From positions 1 through 64,000 of the forward strand of contig NZ_BLZO01000121.1 of assembly GCF_014132355.1 (NCBI RefSeq): 64,000 bases of DNA. Reading direction: 5' to 3'. Position numbers and translations under genes: made by a program. A model generated the notes under the pieces. The model was not told the origin of the DNA, ran no database searches, and saw nothing but the letters and a program-made list of their open reading frames with translations. This DNA comes from Okeania sp. KiyG1 (lineage in GTDB: Bacteria; Cyanobacteriota; Cyanobacteriia; Cyanobacteriales; Microcoleaceae). This document shows positions 36,563-46,437 of the stretch, piece by piece (within the stretch, counting starts at the first letter, position 1; each line of letters starts with the position of its first letter).

Positions 36563-36958
36563 ATGGCTAAAACATACAGACATAATAAACACTCAGTTGG
36601 TTCTGCAACAGTACATTTAATTTGGATACCTAAACGTAGAAAACCTGTTTTAGTAGGAAAAGTAAAAACTCGATTAAGTCAGATACTTGAGGAAGTAGCA
36701 GTAGAGCATGAATGGATTATTAAAGCTTTAGAAATCGCTCCTGACCATCTACACGCCTTGGTCGAATTTGGCCCAAAAACTCCTATTAATAGTATTGTGA
36801 GAGCTTTTAAGGGTCGGTCTTCCAGACTGCTAAGACTAGAGTTTCCACATCTGATGAAATTGCCTACTTTATGGACTCATGCTTATTTTTATGATACTAC
36901 TGGACAAGTTAGTTCGGCAGTTATTCAAAAATACATTAATGACCCTCACCATGATTGA
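36563..36958 (+). CDS. tnpA: IS200/IS605 TnpA (Y1 HUH transposase)
   Basis: A single-strand DNA transposase of 131 residues. It has the HUH motif in IAPDHLHALVEFG, the catalytic tyrosine in AVIQKYINDPHHD, and the family start YRHNKHSVGSATVHLIWIPK plus SIVRAFKGRSSRLLR. It cuts the hairpin ends of IS605 elements and joins them during replication. Intact, so it is the only plausible active TnpA in the window and could also move the tnpB-only elements. The short C-terminus ends soon after the tyrosine, as is normal. Confidence 0.95.
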   Translation: MAKTYRHNKHSVGSATVHLIWIPKRRKPVLVGKVKTRLSQILEEVAVEHEWIIKALEIAPDHLHALVEFGPKTPINSIVRAFKGRSSRLLRLEFPHLMKLPTLWTHAYFYDTTGQVSSAVIQKYINDPHHD

Positions 36959-37000
36959 TTTACGCTGTGGCTCAAGCCACCATATTGTATTTCCACCCCG

Positions 37001-37684
37001 TGCTGTTTGCGCAGCATTCCGTAGGAAAGGAAAGCAACAGGGCTACCATATTCCCGTCTACTTTTAGGTGTAGAATTTTTTTGAGCAAAGCTTTTCTATG
37101 GGAAATTTCAGATAAATATTTATAGTTAGCAGTAGACTATCCCCTGCAATTAAGAGAGGACAAGAAGAGTACTTGCTCATTGTTTACATATTAGAGAGAT
37201 TATAATTGCTTTCTCAAAATTCGGCTACTTTTTTACAATTTTTTCCCTTACTGATCAAAAATTGTTTAGATTAACTTATATTTATATTCAGAGGTTATTA
37301 TGTTTCGGTTTGACTTTTCAATTTTCAACTCGACGTTGCATAAATGCGGGATGATTTTAATAGTTTTGTGGAATGGGCATCTTGCCCGTTCCTTATATTT
37401 TCCCCACTTATATTCATCCTGCCCCTCAGCAGTGCCTTCAATTCTAACAGCATTTGAATAAATAGACATCTCCAGAAAAGAGGGAATAGGTAATAGGGGG
37501 AATGAACTGATAAGTTATGTAGAATAATTGATTTTATTTTTGATTTTTGGAGATGTCTAATATAAAATTCGTTTATATCGTATATCTTTATAATTCTATT
37601 CAAACTTCAATATTCAATCTCCCCATCTCTCCTAACTATAATAATAAGTATTCAACCGGATTTTATATAACAGTTGATCGCCCT
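37001..37684. repeat. Intergenic region with a TAGACATCTCC-family MITE (37463-37560)
   Basis: 37004-37031 carries the dispersed GCGCAGCATTCCGTAGGAAA repeat. 37463-37560 is a 98-bp MITE bounded by TAGACATCTCC and GGAGATGTCTA. 37575-37680 is an end of the ATTCAACCGGATTTTATATA family. Small open frames here look spurious. Confidence 0.7.
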
Positions 37685-38428
37685 CTAAAGTTCAATAGTA
37701 GAAGCAATAAATGCACCGCGTTCGGCCATTTTATATAATCCGATATGGTGTGATACTTTCTGTGGATGAATAGCAGTTTTTGGTAAACCTTGCTCCGCTA
37801 CCATTTCTGCTGTGAGGTCAAAGGTCGCACAACCTTTTTCATATACAGCCACATCTTTTAAAGTAGGCACTAAACCATGATTACGAACCGACAGAATAGT
37901 TACAACAAAATCCATCACACAGATATCGGTGCAAATTCCTACCACAACTAAGACTTCCAGTTTGTATTCATTTATCCAGTTTAACAATACATTACGTTGA
38001 GTATTAACCTCAATAGAACCGATAAATCCATTAATACAATCCTTGGGAATTAATGTTACTAGGGGGTGATCGTGTAACCATTTAAGTTCTGGGACAAGTT
38101 CTTCTTCTCCAGTTCCCTTTTCGCAATGAGGAGGATAAGGAGGTTCTGGCTTCCCTGGTTCGTGAGTATCTAAAAATGCTAAAACTGGCCAACCTCGTTC
38201 AACAAAAGTTCTGGCTAGGCGATCGCTCTGTGAAATCATTGCAGCAATTTGTTCGTTAGGTTCTTGCGGTGCTAATGGACCAAAACCAACAGTGCAAAAA
38301 CCGTTAATTACATCTACTACAATTAATCCGGCAGGGCGATCGCCAATAATATAAGGTTGTGGATCGATGGGTAAAGCTGCTTGAATTGTTGCTAAGGTAT
38401 TATCAGGAGTAGCTACAGTTGTTGTCAT
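37685..38428 (-). CDS. Nicotinamidase (isochorismatase-like hydrolase)
   Basis: A cysteine hydrolase of 247 residues that would convert nicotinamide to nicotinate for NAD salvage. The triad is Asp39 (GLIVVDVINGFC), Lys129 (TLIPKDCINGF) and Cys170 (VGICTDICVMDFV). The metal site is Asp87, His89 and His101 (FLDTHEPGKPEPPYPPHC). The pattern is closer to the plant NIC/cyanobacterial type than to E. coli PncA. Position between nadB and nadA supports the role. It begins ATGACAACAACTGTAG; a MITE-filled gap separates it from nadA. Confidence 0.85.
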   Translation of the reverse strand: MTTTVATPDNTLATIQAALPIDPQPYIIGDRPAGLIVVDVINGFCTVGFGPLAPQEPNEQIAAMISQSDRLARTFVERGWPVLAFLDTHEPGKPEPPYPPHCEKGTGEEELVPELKWLHDHPLVTLIPKDCINGFIGSIEVNTQRNVLLNWINEYKLEVLVVVGICTDICVMDFVVTILSVRNHGLVPTLKDVAVYEKGCATFDLTAEMVAEQGLPKTAIHPQKVSHHIGLYKMAERGAFIASTIEL

Positions 38429-39187
38429 AATAATTTACTAAATGAAAGAATACTTTAACGAAGTTAAAAGTCAGTAGGGCAAGGTACAGAAGTTATTTTT
38501 TCATACTATTTCTCAAAAACAATGCTATACTTATGCAAGACTTCAACGATTAAGTAATTAGTAGAATTCAATAATGTTTTGAGCAATTATTAAGCTAGCG
38601 ATCGTATATTTAGACATCTCCATAAAAGAGGGAACAGGGAATAGGTAATGGGCAATAGACATCTCCTCCAAAAGAGGGAGCAGGGAGTAGGGAGAAATGA
38701 TTGATGAATAAGAGTAGGATAATTGATTTGATTTTTGACTTTTTGAGATGTCTAATTGGGAGAAGTAATTGATAATTTATTGATAAGAATTGATTTTACT
38801 TTTGACTTTTAGAGAGGTCTATTATTCTTATGTTTACTACTCCCCCACTCCCCTAGTCCCGTACTCCCTACTTTCTGAAGATGTCTATTATTTTGATTAT
38901 TTCTATATTACTGCTTCTGTTATTTTTACTTTTGCCTAATTAGGGTTTGCTGATTAATCCTCAAACCATTGACTGGTTTTGGTTTTAGTTTTATTGGATT
39001 CCTCACGGGGTGCGCTTGTTTTAGTCTAAAACCCTCATGCATGGAGCGCATAAAAGGCAAACCTTCGGACAGAAAAATCTCAGGACAATTCTTACTCCTA
39101 GCTCCTCTCAATTCCCCGTTCCTCCAGTATAGCTGTCTCCTGTCTCCTGTCTCCTACCCCTACCACTCATGCTTTATTCAGCAAACC
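38429..39187. repeat. Intergenic region with nested TAGACATCTCC MITEs and a TTAGGGTTTGCTGA MITE
   Basis: 38609-38756 and overlapping 38657-38890 contain several TAGACATCTCC/GAGATGTCTA ends, as if one copy landed in another; 38807-38820 has the variant AGAGAGGTCTA. 38940-39191 is a full TTAGGGTTTGCTGA MITE whose right end overlaps the nadA stop codon. No genes. Confidence 0.75.
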
Positions 39188-40159
39188 CTAATTAAATGAA
39201 AGTTCTAACATCTTTTGAATAGGTTTCAATGCTGCTACTCGGGTTTCTTCAGGAATCGTAATTTCAGGTGTCTGATTTTTCATTGCCAGATACAGTTTTT
39301 CCAAAGTATTCAGTCTCATGTGAGGACATTCGTTGCAAGCACAGTTATTCATTACTGGTGTAGGAATAAAGTTTTTGCTAGGTGCATTCTTTTGCATTTG
39401 ATGAATTATTCCTGGTTCGGTTGCCGCAATAAATGTTTGGTTTTGGTTTTCCTGACAATACTTCAATAAAGCAGTGGTCGAACCAATATAATTAGCATGA
39501 CGCAACACACTCGTTTCGCATTCTGGATGAGCGATAATTTCAGCTTCGGGATGCTCTATTTTTAATTGCACCATCTTTTTTTCAGAAAATGTCTCGTGAA
39601 CAATGCAACTTCCTTCCCACAAAATTAAATCTCGTCCGGTTTGCTCCATAACATAACGACCCAGATTCCGGTCTGGGGCCAAAATTATAGGTTGGTCTGC
39701 TGGTATTTGTTTAACTATTTTGACAGAGTTGGAACTGGTGCAGATAATATCGCTCATTGTTTTAATAGCAGCAGTACAATTAATGTAAGAAATAACTATT
39801 GCATCAGGATGGACTGCTTTAAATTTGGCAAATTCTGCTGGTGGGCAACTATCGGCGAGAGAGCAACCTGCATCTAAGTCTGGGAGGAGTACCAGTTTAT
39901 TGGGGTTGAGAATTTTTGCTGTTTCCGCCATGAAATGAACTCCGGCAAAGACAATTACATCTGCATCTGTTTCTGCTGCTTGTTTGGAAAGACCGAGAGA
40001 GTCACCAATATAGTCAGCAATATCTTGAATATCCGGTTCTTGATAATAGTGCGCTAAAATAACAGCATTTAATTCTTGCTTGAGGTGGGCGATCGCTTCA
40101 AATATATCGTTAGGTATGTTATCTAAAGTTTGGTTAGTTTTAATTTGAGTGGCAAACAT
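39188..40159 (-). CDS. nadA: Quinolinate synthase
   Basis: A [4Fe-4S] enzyme that condenses iminoaspartate with dihydroxyacetone phosphate to quinolinate. I start at the second ATG (40157-40159), preceded by AGAAAG, giving 323 residues with the usual MFAT opening; the upstream frame would add 12. Motifs: [39 protein letters not shown], and cluster ligands Cys99 ([12 protein letters not shown]), Cys185 (WEGSCIVHE) and Cys278 in [11 protein letters not shown]. Works with NadB. Oddity: its TAG stop is formed by the first bases of a MITE (TTAGGG), so the last residue or two may be element-derived. Confidence 0.96.
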   Translation of the reverse strand: MFATQIKTNQTLDNIPNDIFEAIAHLKQELNAVILAHYYQEPDIQDIADYIGDSLGLSKQAAETDADVIVFAGVHFMAETAKILNPNKLVLLPDLDAGCSLADSCPPAEFAKFKAVHPDAIVISYINCTAAIKTMSDIICTSSNSVKIVKQIPADQPIILAPDRNLGRYVMEQTGRDLILWEGSCIVHETFSEKKMVQLKIEHPEAEIIAHPECETSVLRHANYIGSTTALLKYCQENQNQTFIAATEPGIIHQMQKNAPSKNFIPTPVMNNCACNECPHMRLNTLEKLYLAMKNQTPEITIPEETRVAALKPIQKMLELSFN

Positions 40160-40438
40160 TATTAAATCTTTCTGTAATTTACTTATTGGTGGCAAGTTTA
40201 AGAATTTTTAATCTGTCATTTTGTGATAGATTTATTAATTATAGTGAAATTCATCAAAAATGGGAGTTATATTATGTCCGGTTGAATACTTAATAAGTAA
40301 CAACGGAGCACTCAGGAGTCAGGAGTCAGGTAGTAGGGGCGCCATTCGTCAGCTATGCGTCAGCAAACGGCCGAAAGCTTGCGCATAACTATCGTTAACG
40401 CCCGTACAGGAGTCAGGAGTCATATAGAATCCGATTAT
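40160..40438. repeat. Intergenic region with a GTAGGGGCG palindromic repeat
   Basis: 40272-40295 has TATGTCCGGTTGAATACTTA. 40337-40416 is a long palindrome-like repeat bounded by GTAGGGGCGCCATTCG and TTAACGCCCGTAC, related to the one inside the tnpB remnant at 44455. GAGTCAGGAGTCAGG heptamers flank it. Confidence 0.65.
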
Positions 40439-41431
40439 ATAGAACCCCTAAGCGTATCTTTTCCGTCCAAGGTTATACTAAGTAGCGATCGCCAATTATC
40501 CTAAAAAGAGTTAGGCAAATGCCGTATTCAAGCAGTTTAACAGATAAAGAATGGGTTCTTGTTGAACCATCCCATACCAAAAAAGAAGAAAACTTGTCCA
40601 ACAAAATGGACGAAAAGGCAAATACTTGATGGTATCCTATACCAACTTAAGAATGGTTGTAATTGGTGTGATTTACCCTGCATATTTGCCTCCTTATTCC
40701 ACAGTTTTTTGGCATTACAAACAGTGGCGTTCTCAAGGAGTAATTGAGAATATTAGAGATGTTTTACAGGCTCAAGTACGTCAACAGGTAAAAAAAAAGC
40801 GCTCCGGGACAACTTTAATCATTATTGATTCCCAGGCAGTGAAAAATACTTGCAATGCTAGTATCAAGTCCAAAGGATTCTGTTTTTACAAATCTACAAA
40901 TGGAATTAAGAGGCACTTAGCAGTTGATAGTCTCGGTTTTCCCTTTTTTACTCACTGTACTAAAGCATCAGTTTCTGATGATGTAGGATTAATAGAAATG
41001 ATATCAAACAACATCGAGTATTTTAAATCCAAACCAGTCAATATTCCTAAGATTACTATCTTACTTGATAATGGATACCATCCCGAAAAGATAATAGAGG
41101 AGTTAAAGAAAATTTATCCGGCAATTATGACTAAGATTCGGTTTAAACTATCGCCAAAACCATCTCTTTTAGAGAAAGAGAATCTTGGAAAAAAAGGGTT
41201 TGTTCCCGTTAAAGCAAGGTGGGTGATTGAAAGAACCAATTCCTGGATGGACAGGTGTAAAAGCTTGACTAAAAATTTTGTTTGCGTTTGCGTAGCATCC
41301 CGTAGGGAAGCATTCCGCAGGAAAAGAACCCTGGAAAATGCTACTGCCAAGATTAATATGTGTTTTATTCGACTAATGCTTAAGAGATTGGCGATCGCCT
41401 AAATTTTTAGAGATACGCTTAGGGGTTCTAT
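40439..41431. mobile_element. IS5-type insertion sequence
   Basis: Inverted ends TATAGAACCCCTAAGCGTAT (left) and ATACGCTTAGGGGTTCTATA (right) bound a 0.99-kb element holding one broken IS5-family transposase. A two- to four-base TA-type target duplication cannot be separated from the ends. Confidence 0.85.
40520..41402 (+). pseudogene. IS5-family transposase, frameshifted and carrying a repeat insertion
   Basis: Begins MPYSSSLTDKEWVLVEP at 40520. It shifts frame to KKKKTCPTKWTKRQILDGIL and YQLKNGCNWCDLP, then shifts again into the long frame 40626-41402: PYSTVFWHYKQWRSQGVIEN, the Asp of LIIIDSQAVKNT, GIKRHLAVDSLG, the Asp of ILLDNGYHPEK and the Glu of RWVIERTNSWMDRCKSLTKN. After this comes a 15-codon in-frame insertion (41276-41320) made of the dispersed repeat TTTGCGTAGCATCCCGTAGG, then GCATTCCGCAGG. 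The end TLENATAKINMCFIRLMLKR follows. The N-terminal frameshifts should inactivate it. Confidence 0.85.
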
Positions 41432-41707
41432 AGTATATGTGTATAATTCTATCCACACTTTCTCGCCTTCAATCTCTCCACCTCCCCTTCTCCCCACACG
41501 AACCAACTCCCCACACTCTCCACCCCCAAATATATGATAAGTATTCAACTGGATTTGATATCAGGAGGAAATAAAGAAGGAAGATAAGAAGAAAGTTTTT
41601 GATCGCGCTACTAAGCGGACATGATATTAGTTATCAGACAAAGAATTTAATCTGGTTGAGTAAACGAATGTAGGCAAAAAAAATGGACAAATTGATTCTC
41701 ACTCTAC
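41432..41707. repeat. Inverted copy of the ATATCAAATCCGG MITE
   Basis: 41440-41571 is the inverse of 28884-29040: TAATTCTATCCACACTTTCT, CCCACACGAACCAACT, then TATGATAAGTATTCAACTGG and ATTTGATAT. 41600-41640 has an isolated GCGGACATGATATTAG end. No gene. Confidence 0.7.
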
Positions 41708-43076
41708 TAGACCTCTCCAAAATAGAAATTAAGGTAAAATTGTAGTGCCCAATTATATATATACTGTCCCCAAATGAATAATGTATTAGAATATATTTAT
41801 AATCATCCACTCATAAACAAAAAGGATTATTGGTATTACAGATAAACAACTAATAAAATTAATAGAAAATGCTCAAAAAGTTGAAGACAAAAAAAGACAG
41901 GCGATAATGCTCCGCATCGCTAACGCGAACGCCAGTGAAGAAAAAAGATTTAAATAGGGAGGAGGAAGAAAAAAATCTTTAGGCAAGGCGAAAGAGATAA
42001 TGTTGACATTATATTATTTGCATCATGTACCAACATTTCAACTGCTAGGAGCAACCTAAGGGAGTTAGTGAATCAACAGCAAATAATATTTTTCGCGCTT
42101 TGGAGCGATATTTTGAGGGAATTATTACCATCTAGTTTACTAGAGGAATTCTCGGGAAAAGAAAACGAATATTTATGGATAAAAGAAGCTTTGACAGAAA
42201 TAGAATTGAGAGTTGATAGTACAGAACAGGATATATTTAGGCCCAAAAATGATGAAAAGCAGAAAAAATATTACTCAGTCAAGCCAAAAAGTCATACGTT
42301 AAAAAATCAAATAGTAATCACTAGCTTTGGGAAAAGAAATAGTTGATTTAATAGTAGGAGAAAGAGGTCCAGAGAGTGATATAAATTTATTCAAAAAACG
42401 TAAGCATTCAGCTATCAGCAGTCAGCTATCAGCAATTAGTAATGAATAATTACTTCTGAGGTTTTGTCCAGGAACTTTGGTAGTAACTTTTTATTATTTT
42501 TCAATTTCAAAGGTTGCTTTTACCTTCCCTAAAATTAATAGCTGATAGCTAATAGCTGACGGCTGTTTGCGCAGCATTCCGGAGGAAATGCTTACCAAAA
42601 AACAACAAAAAAAGTTTGATAAAGAACAAAGATTTCAAAGAGATAAAGGTGATCAAAGTGGGGAAATAATTGACAGGCCAAAGAAAAAAAAAGAAACCAT
42701 AAAATGTCATACAAAGTCAAGAAAGAGAATCAAAAAAAAGCTCAAAAAAGAAGATTTGTAGAACATGTAATAAGACTGATAAAAATCTGCGCGAGTGGCA
42801 CGAGAAAGATTCAGATTAAAAGAGAGTAACCCGTGAAAAAGTAATTTTAACAATATGTGGTTTAGTGAGATTAAGAATAGGAACACTAATGTTAACATAA
42901 ATCATAACTTTAGGTATAGTAAAAAGCCAGAAATAATTACATAAAAATGCTAAAGAATTAACAATAACTATCTGTAATACTATAAATCTCATAAAAAATG
43001 ACTATCTGGAGGAGCTGGCGATCGCTCTCTCAAAGATAGTTACAGTAAGTGCTTGATAATTTTTGGAGATGTCTAC
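41708..43076. mobile_element. Degenerate IS with TAGACATCTCC-type ends, likely parent of the small MITEs
   Basis: Bounded by TAGACCTCTCCAAAA (41708) and TTTTTGGAGATGTCTAC (about 43060-43076). The same ends bound 98-150-bp MITEs at 37463, 38609 and 56545. It contains a decayed transposase (41774-42898) and an inserted repeat block (42400-42590). Confidence 0.75.
41774..42898 (+). pseudogene. Decayed IS5/DDE_4-type transposase
   Basis: Readable in pieces over several frames: MNNVLEYIYNHPLINKK, ITDKQLIKLIENAQKVEDKK, RKKSLGKAKEIMLTLYYLHH, VPTFQLLGATKGVSESTANN, IFRALERYFE, LPSSLLEEFSGKENEYLWIK, then a segment with IELRVDSTEQDIFRPKN (DDE Asp) and YSVKPKSHTLKNQIVITSFG. After a 190-bp insert of heptamers and a GCGCAGCATTCCGGAGG repeat it resumes as KGDQSGEIIDRPKKKK and ends EKVILTICGLVRLRIGTLML. 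Multiple stops and shifts; clearly dead. Confidence 0.75.
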
Positions 43077-43249
43077 TGATGTAGCAAAAGGAAGAAGAAA
43101 AAATATTTCCCTGTCTAAGGTCGATCGTCAGTCTATGTCAGAACTCGCTCTCAACAAGTGCTATAGCTCAAAGATTTTAGCTGGAAACTGCCGTTCTTAT
43201 AAACCTACGATAATCTATAAAAATCTATGATTATCTGTTATAGGTACAG

Positions 43250-44066
43250 TCGATGGGAATATCGCTATCCCTCACCTCTGATTCAAAACCGTGCATGAGA
43301 GTTTCCAGCTCACACGGCTCCTGATAACTAAGGATACTTCGAGGTTAGGTTCACATACTTCCTTCTTCCCACCTTTGATTTCAAGGGTTAAGCGGGTTGG
43401 GAACTTATACGCAGGTGCATTTAGGCTCTTAACCATCGACTTCTTATTTATAGTGGGCACGGTTTCCACTTCACACCTTGGGCGCTAAGTTTTACCTCCC
43501 GACAGTTTCTGATTTTACCGCCTACCTTAATTACCTCCCCATGTCTGCACATCCTAGACATTACTCCAGGCTTGCTTGTTGGGGAATCCTCCATCCTAAT
43601 CGACATTGGTTAAGCTTTCCCTACTCTAGGCCGAGGTCGAGAGTCGAAAAGGGGTTACTTCGTTCCCTGATATCATTTTATGTTAGCTTTAGGCTCCCAG
43701 TTTAGGCCGACCTCTAATTAGATACGAAATCAACCAAGAATATTTGATTTCAATTATATGAGGCACACCTTTTGATTTAGGAGTTGCAATGTCTTTCTCC
43801 TATTGTAGATGACGACCCATAATACTGAGTTCTCTGTACGAGCGCCTTGGCCAACTTCCCTGGCAAAGGATTGGGATGACATTACCCTTACTTCGCTTTA
43901 TCCCCATGCACTGAAAGACAGACTTGCGCTTTGCCTGAATTCTGGGAGATTGGAGTTACACGGTATCCGTGCGGGAAGGAATTTAACCTCCATGAGTATC
44001 AGAGTTATCCCGATAAAGGGACTGGCTGTTCGTAAACTTAGTTTACTTAGGCCAAACGAGTCGCAC
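43250..44066 (-). mobile_element. ORF-less group II intron inside a tnpB remnant
   Basis: On the minus strand it starts GTGCGACTCGTTTGGCC (44066), the canonical group II 5' end. About 740 nt later comes a perfect domain V (43285-43320) and a domain VI region, ending near CCCATCGAC at 43249-43251. Total about 817 nt, the size of intron RNA without a reverse transcriptase. It would need a maturase in trans. The 5' exon reads ..CGLDRHRRGQVEAG, the extreme C-terminus of a TnpB, so it sits at the end of the tnpB remnant 44067-45423. Confidence 0.8.
43285..43320 (-). ncRNA. Group II intron domain V (second intron)
   Basis: Minus-strand hairpin from GAGCCGTGTGAGC through a GGAAAC loop to CATGCACGGTTTT; arms pair GAGCCGTG with CACGGTTTT and GTGAG with CTCAT. 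It differs from the domain V at 40-74, so the two introns are not recent copies. Confidence 0.85.
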
Positions 44067-45423
44067 TTCCTGCTTCTACCTGGCCACGTCGGTGCCTGTC
44101 CAGTCCACAGGCTGACACGGACGTTTGCTTTTGCTTCGCAAAGCTAGCGCAACGCAACGCTAGCGCGAAACGCGTTAGCGTTGCGGAGCAAACTGCCCGC
44201 CATAGCTAAATTTAACGCTCTTATCAAGTCTCGATCGCGCTAGCGTTGCGGAGCAATCGCAGCTAAAATTGCAATGTTCGCACTCTATAACTCTCTCAGA
44301 TAAAGATAGAGACTCTTTTACAGTTCCACACCTACTGCAAGTCTTGGAACTAGGGAACCATCTGTCAACAATTATTAGTTGAGAACCGTATAACTCACAC
44401 TTGTACTCGCGCCTGTCTACGAAATTCGTAAAACCCCATATCAGCAACAGCCTTGTAGGGGCGTTAACGATAGTTATGCGCAAGCTTTCGGCCGGAAAGC
44501 TGACGCATAGCTGACGAATGGCGCCCCTACTTATGATTGGCCATCAGTCCTGATACATTAAGGTCTTCACCCACCCCTCTAGCTCCCCTCCCGGGAGGGG
44601 ATGGGGGTGGGTTGTGGTTTTTAGCCAAATAAGTAGTCAGTTTATGCAATGTATCTTTCCTGATGTTAGCTAGGCTGCACAGCAGGATAGCTATCTTGAG
44701 TTGTGCTTTTTTCCAGTTATTAGAAAACTTGACTTTATGTCGGTTAAGGTACTGCCACCGAGAAAGTTTTACTTCTAACCTTCTGTAAGATTTAGCACCA
44801 ACAAAAACCTCAGAGCGTGGATAACGTAGCTAGAGATTTTATTCCTAAGTCTACTCCAACTACATCTACTGACTTCTCAGTAATCATGGAAGCTGAGTCT
44901 CAGAGCGAAACTAACAAACCATCTATTAGCTTTTTTGCTAATAGTTACAGACTTAGGAGTAACATGATCTGGCAGTATTTCGTATGTTTTAATCCATCCA
45001 ATTCGAGGTAGTTTGATACGATTAAAATCTACTGTGATTGAACCATCTAGAGTGTTTGCGTAGCATTCCGTAGGAAAGCTATCATCCCTACCTTTTTTCT
45101 TGAATTTAGGTTGACCAGACACTTTGTTAAAACAGCGCTTCCAGGCTTCTGATAAATACCTCAAAGCATAGCTCGGCGCACCCGATCGAAACTTCATAGT
45201 ACCAGCAGTTTTTCGGTTTTACCATTGCTACTAATAGTTTCTGCAGGTCAATTGCAGTAGGAAACTTAAGTTTACTGTCTGGATTATGCTGATTATGATT
45301 CAATATATTTCGGGTTAACCATAATCCCCAATTATAAGCATGACGGGCTACACCCGCGTGTTTGGCCAGCAATGTTTTTTGCTGGTTTGTAGGGTGCAGT
45401 TCAGTTTTGAATCCTAGTAGCAT
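44067..45423 (-). pseudogene. tnpB: tnpB remnant broken by frameshifts, palindromes and an intron
   Basis: Pieces in order: MLLGFKTELHPTNQQKTLLA (45423), YLSEAWKRCFNKVSGQPKFK, VVGVDLGIKSLATLSTL (RuvC I), FVGAKSYRRLEVKLSRWQYL, LANIRKDTLHKLTTYLAKNH, EDLNVSGLMANHK (RuvC II), FYEFRRQ, then ELYGSQLIIVDRWFPSSKTC and a zinc ribbon (CSRC..CEHC). Between these lie inserts: GCGTAGCATTCCGTAGGAAA (about 45056), a CCCACCCC..GGGGTGGG palindrome (44566-44615), a GTAGGGGCG palindrome (44455-44530) and two CTCCGCAACGCTAGCGCG repeats (about 44160-44250). A group II intron then splits the last codons. Canonical TnpB type with an intact EDL motif. Confidence 0.8.
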
Positions 45424-45537
45424 AAAATAAAATATAGATCCAGCAGAGATTATTATAGATAATACCAGATTATAGCCAACAGTTACTAGCCCTCAAGATT
45501 ATGTTCAATCAGCAAAACTTAAAAAAGAAGTAAAATT

Positions 45538-46437
45538 ATGAAAGCAGTTTTACCTCCAAACATAATATTAGACAACTTATTAAAAAATTGGCTGCTAGAA
45601 GATATTGGCAGGGGCGATCGCGCTACTGCAAGCTTATTTTCAGCAGACCAAGTAATTCCAGGCGCAGGTTATTGGTTGGTCAAGGAGTCAGGAGTTATTG
45701 CCGGGTTGCCTATGGCAGCTAGGGTGTTTCAACTTTTGGATGAAAAGGTCAATTTTGTACCTACTGTTACAGAGGGAGAATGGTGCGAGTCGGGTACTGT
45801 AATAGCTAAATTAGATGGGCCTTTAGATAGTTTATTGACTGGGGAAAGGGTGGCCTTAAATCTGGGGATGCGTTTGAGTGGGATAGCGACTATGACTCGT
45901 AAATATGCAGAGAAAATTGCCGATCTGTCGGTGCAACTGGTTGATACTCGCAAGACAACTCCAGGACTGAGAATATTAGAAAAATATGCCACTCAAGTTG
46001 GTGGGGCGAAAAATCATCGGATGGGTTTGGATGATGCGGTGATGATTAAGGATAATCATATTGCTGCTGCTGGGGGTATTGGGGAAGCGATCGCTAAGGT
46101 CAGAGAAACAATACCTTATCCTTTAACTATTGAAGTGGAGACAGAAACATTGGCAGAAGTAGAAATTGCTTTGGAGTATCAGGGAGATATTATTATGCTG
46201 GATAATATGTCTGTTGAAGTAATGCAGCAAGCAGTTAAAATGATTAGGCAAAATAATAGTCGTATTAAAATTGAAGCTTCAGGAAATATTACTTTAGAAA
46301 CTATTAGAAATGTGGCTGAAACAGGTGTAGATTATGTTTCTACTAGCGCTCCTATTACTAGGTCTACTTGGTTAGATTTAAGTATGAAAATAGAAAAGAA
46401 TATTACAAATACAGGAGGAGGAAAAAATTTGGAATAG
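45538..46437 (+). CDS. nadC: Nicotinate-nucleotide pyrophosphorylase (carboxylating)
   Basis: Converts quinolinate and PRPP to nicotinate mononucleotide, the step after NadA. It has 299 residues. Motifs: LLEDIGRGDRATASLF, ALNLGMRLSGIATMTRKYAE, LVDTRKTTPGLRILEKYATQ, VGGAKNHRMGLDDAVMIKDN, IEVETETLAEVEIAL, DIIMLDNMSVEVMQQAV and IEASGNITLETIRNVAETGV, covering the conserved arginine, histidine and lysine substrate-binding residues. ATG preceded by AAAAAGAAGT. It faces nadA and nadB across 5.4 kb of insertion sequences, completing the quinolinate pathway in one neighbourhood. Confidence 0.97.
   Translation: MKAVLPPNIILDNLLKNWLLEDIGRGDRATASLFSADQVIPGAGYWLVKESGVIAGLPMAARVFQLLDEKVNFVPTVTEGEWCESGTVIAKLDGPLDSLLTGERVALNLGMRLSGIATMTRKYAEKIADLSVQLVDTRKTTPGLRILEKYATQVGGAKNHRMGLDDAVMIKDNHIAAAGGIGEAIAKVRETIPYPLTIEVETETLAEVEIALEYQGDIIMLDNMSVEVMQQAVKMIRQNNSRIKIEASGNITLETIRNVAETGVDYVSTSAPITRSTWLDLSMKIEKNITNTGGGKNLE

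Larger units (their letters stand above)
34881..37000. mobile_element. IS200/IS605 element with divergent tnpA and tnpB (ends approximate)
   Basis: tnpB (minus) and tnpA (plus) start 93 bp apart and diverge. Beyond the tnpB stop the minus strand has the hairpin CCCCGCTGCTTCAGCACGGGG followed by AGGGTTCAATG, a right-end type structure. Beyond tnpA lies the hairpin GTGGCTCAAGCCAC (about 36966-36979). The element sits just upstream of nadB (about 35 bp from its start), so it probably separates nadB from its original promoter. Confidence 0.75.

Noticed and set aside
42707-42898. 63-residue hydrophobic minus-strand ORF resembling a membrane peptide
   Set aside because: It is antisense to the decayed transposase end, whose sense frame reads a recognisable transposase tail.
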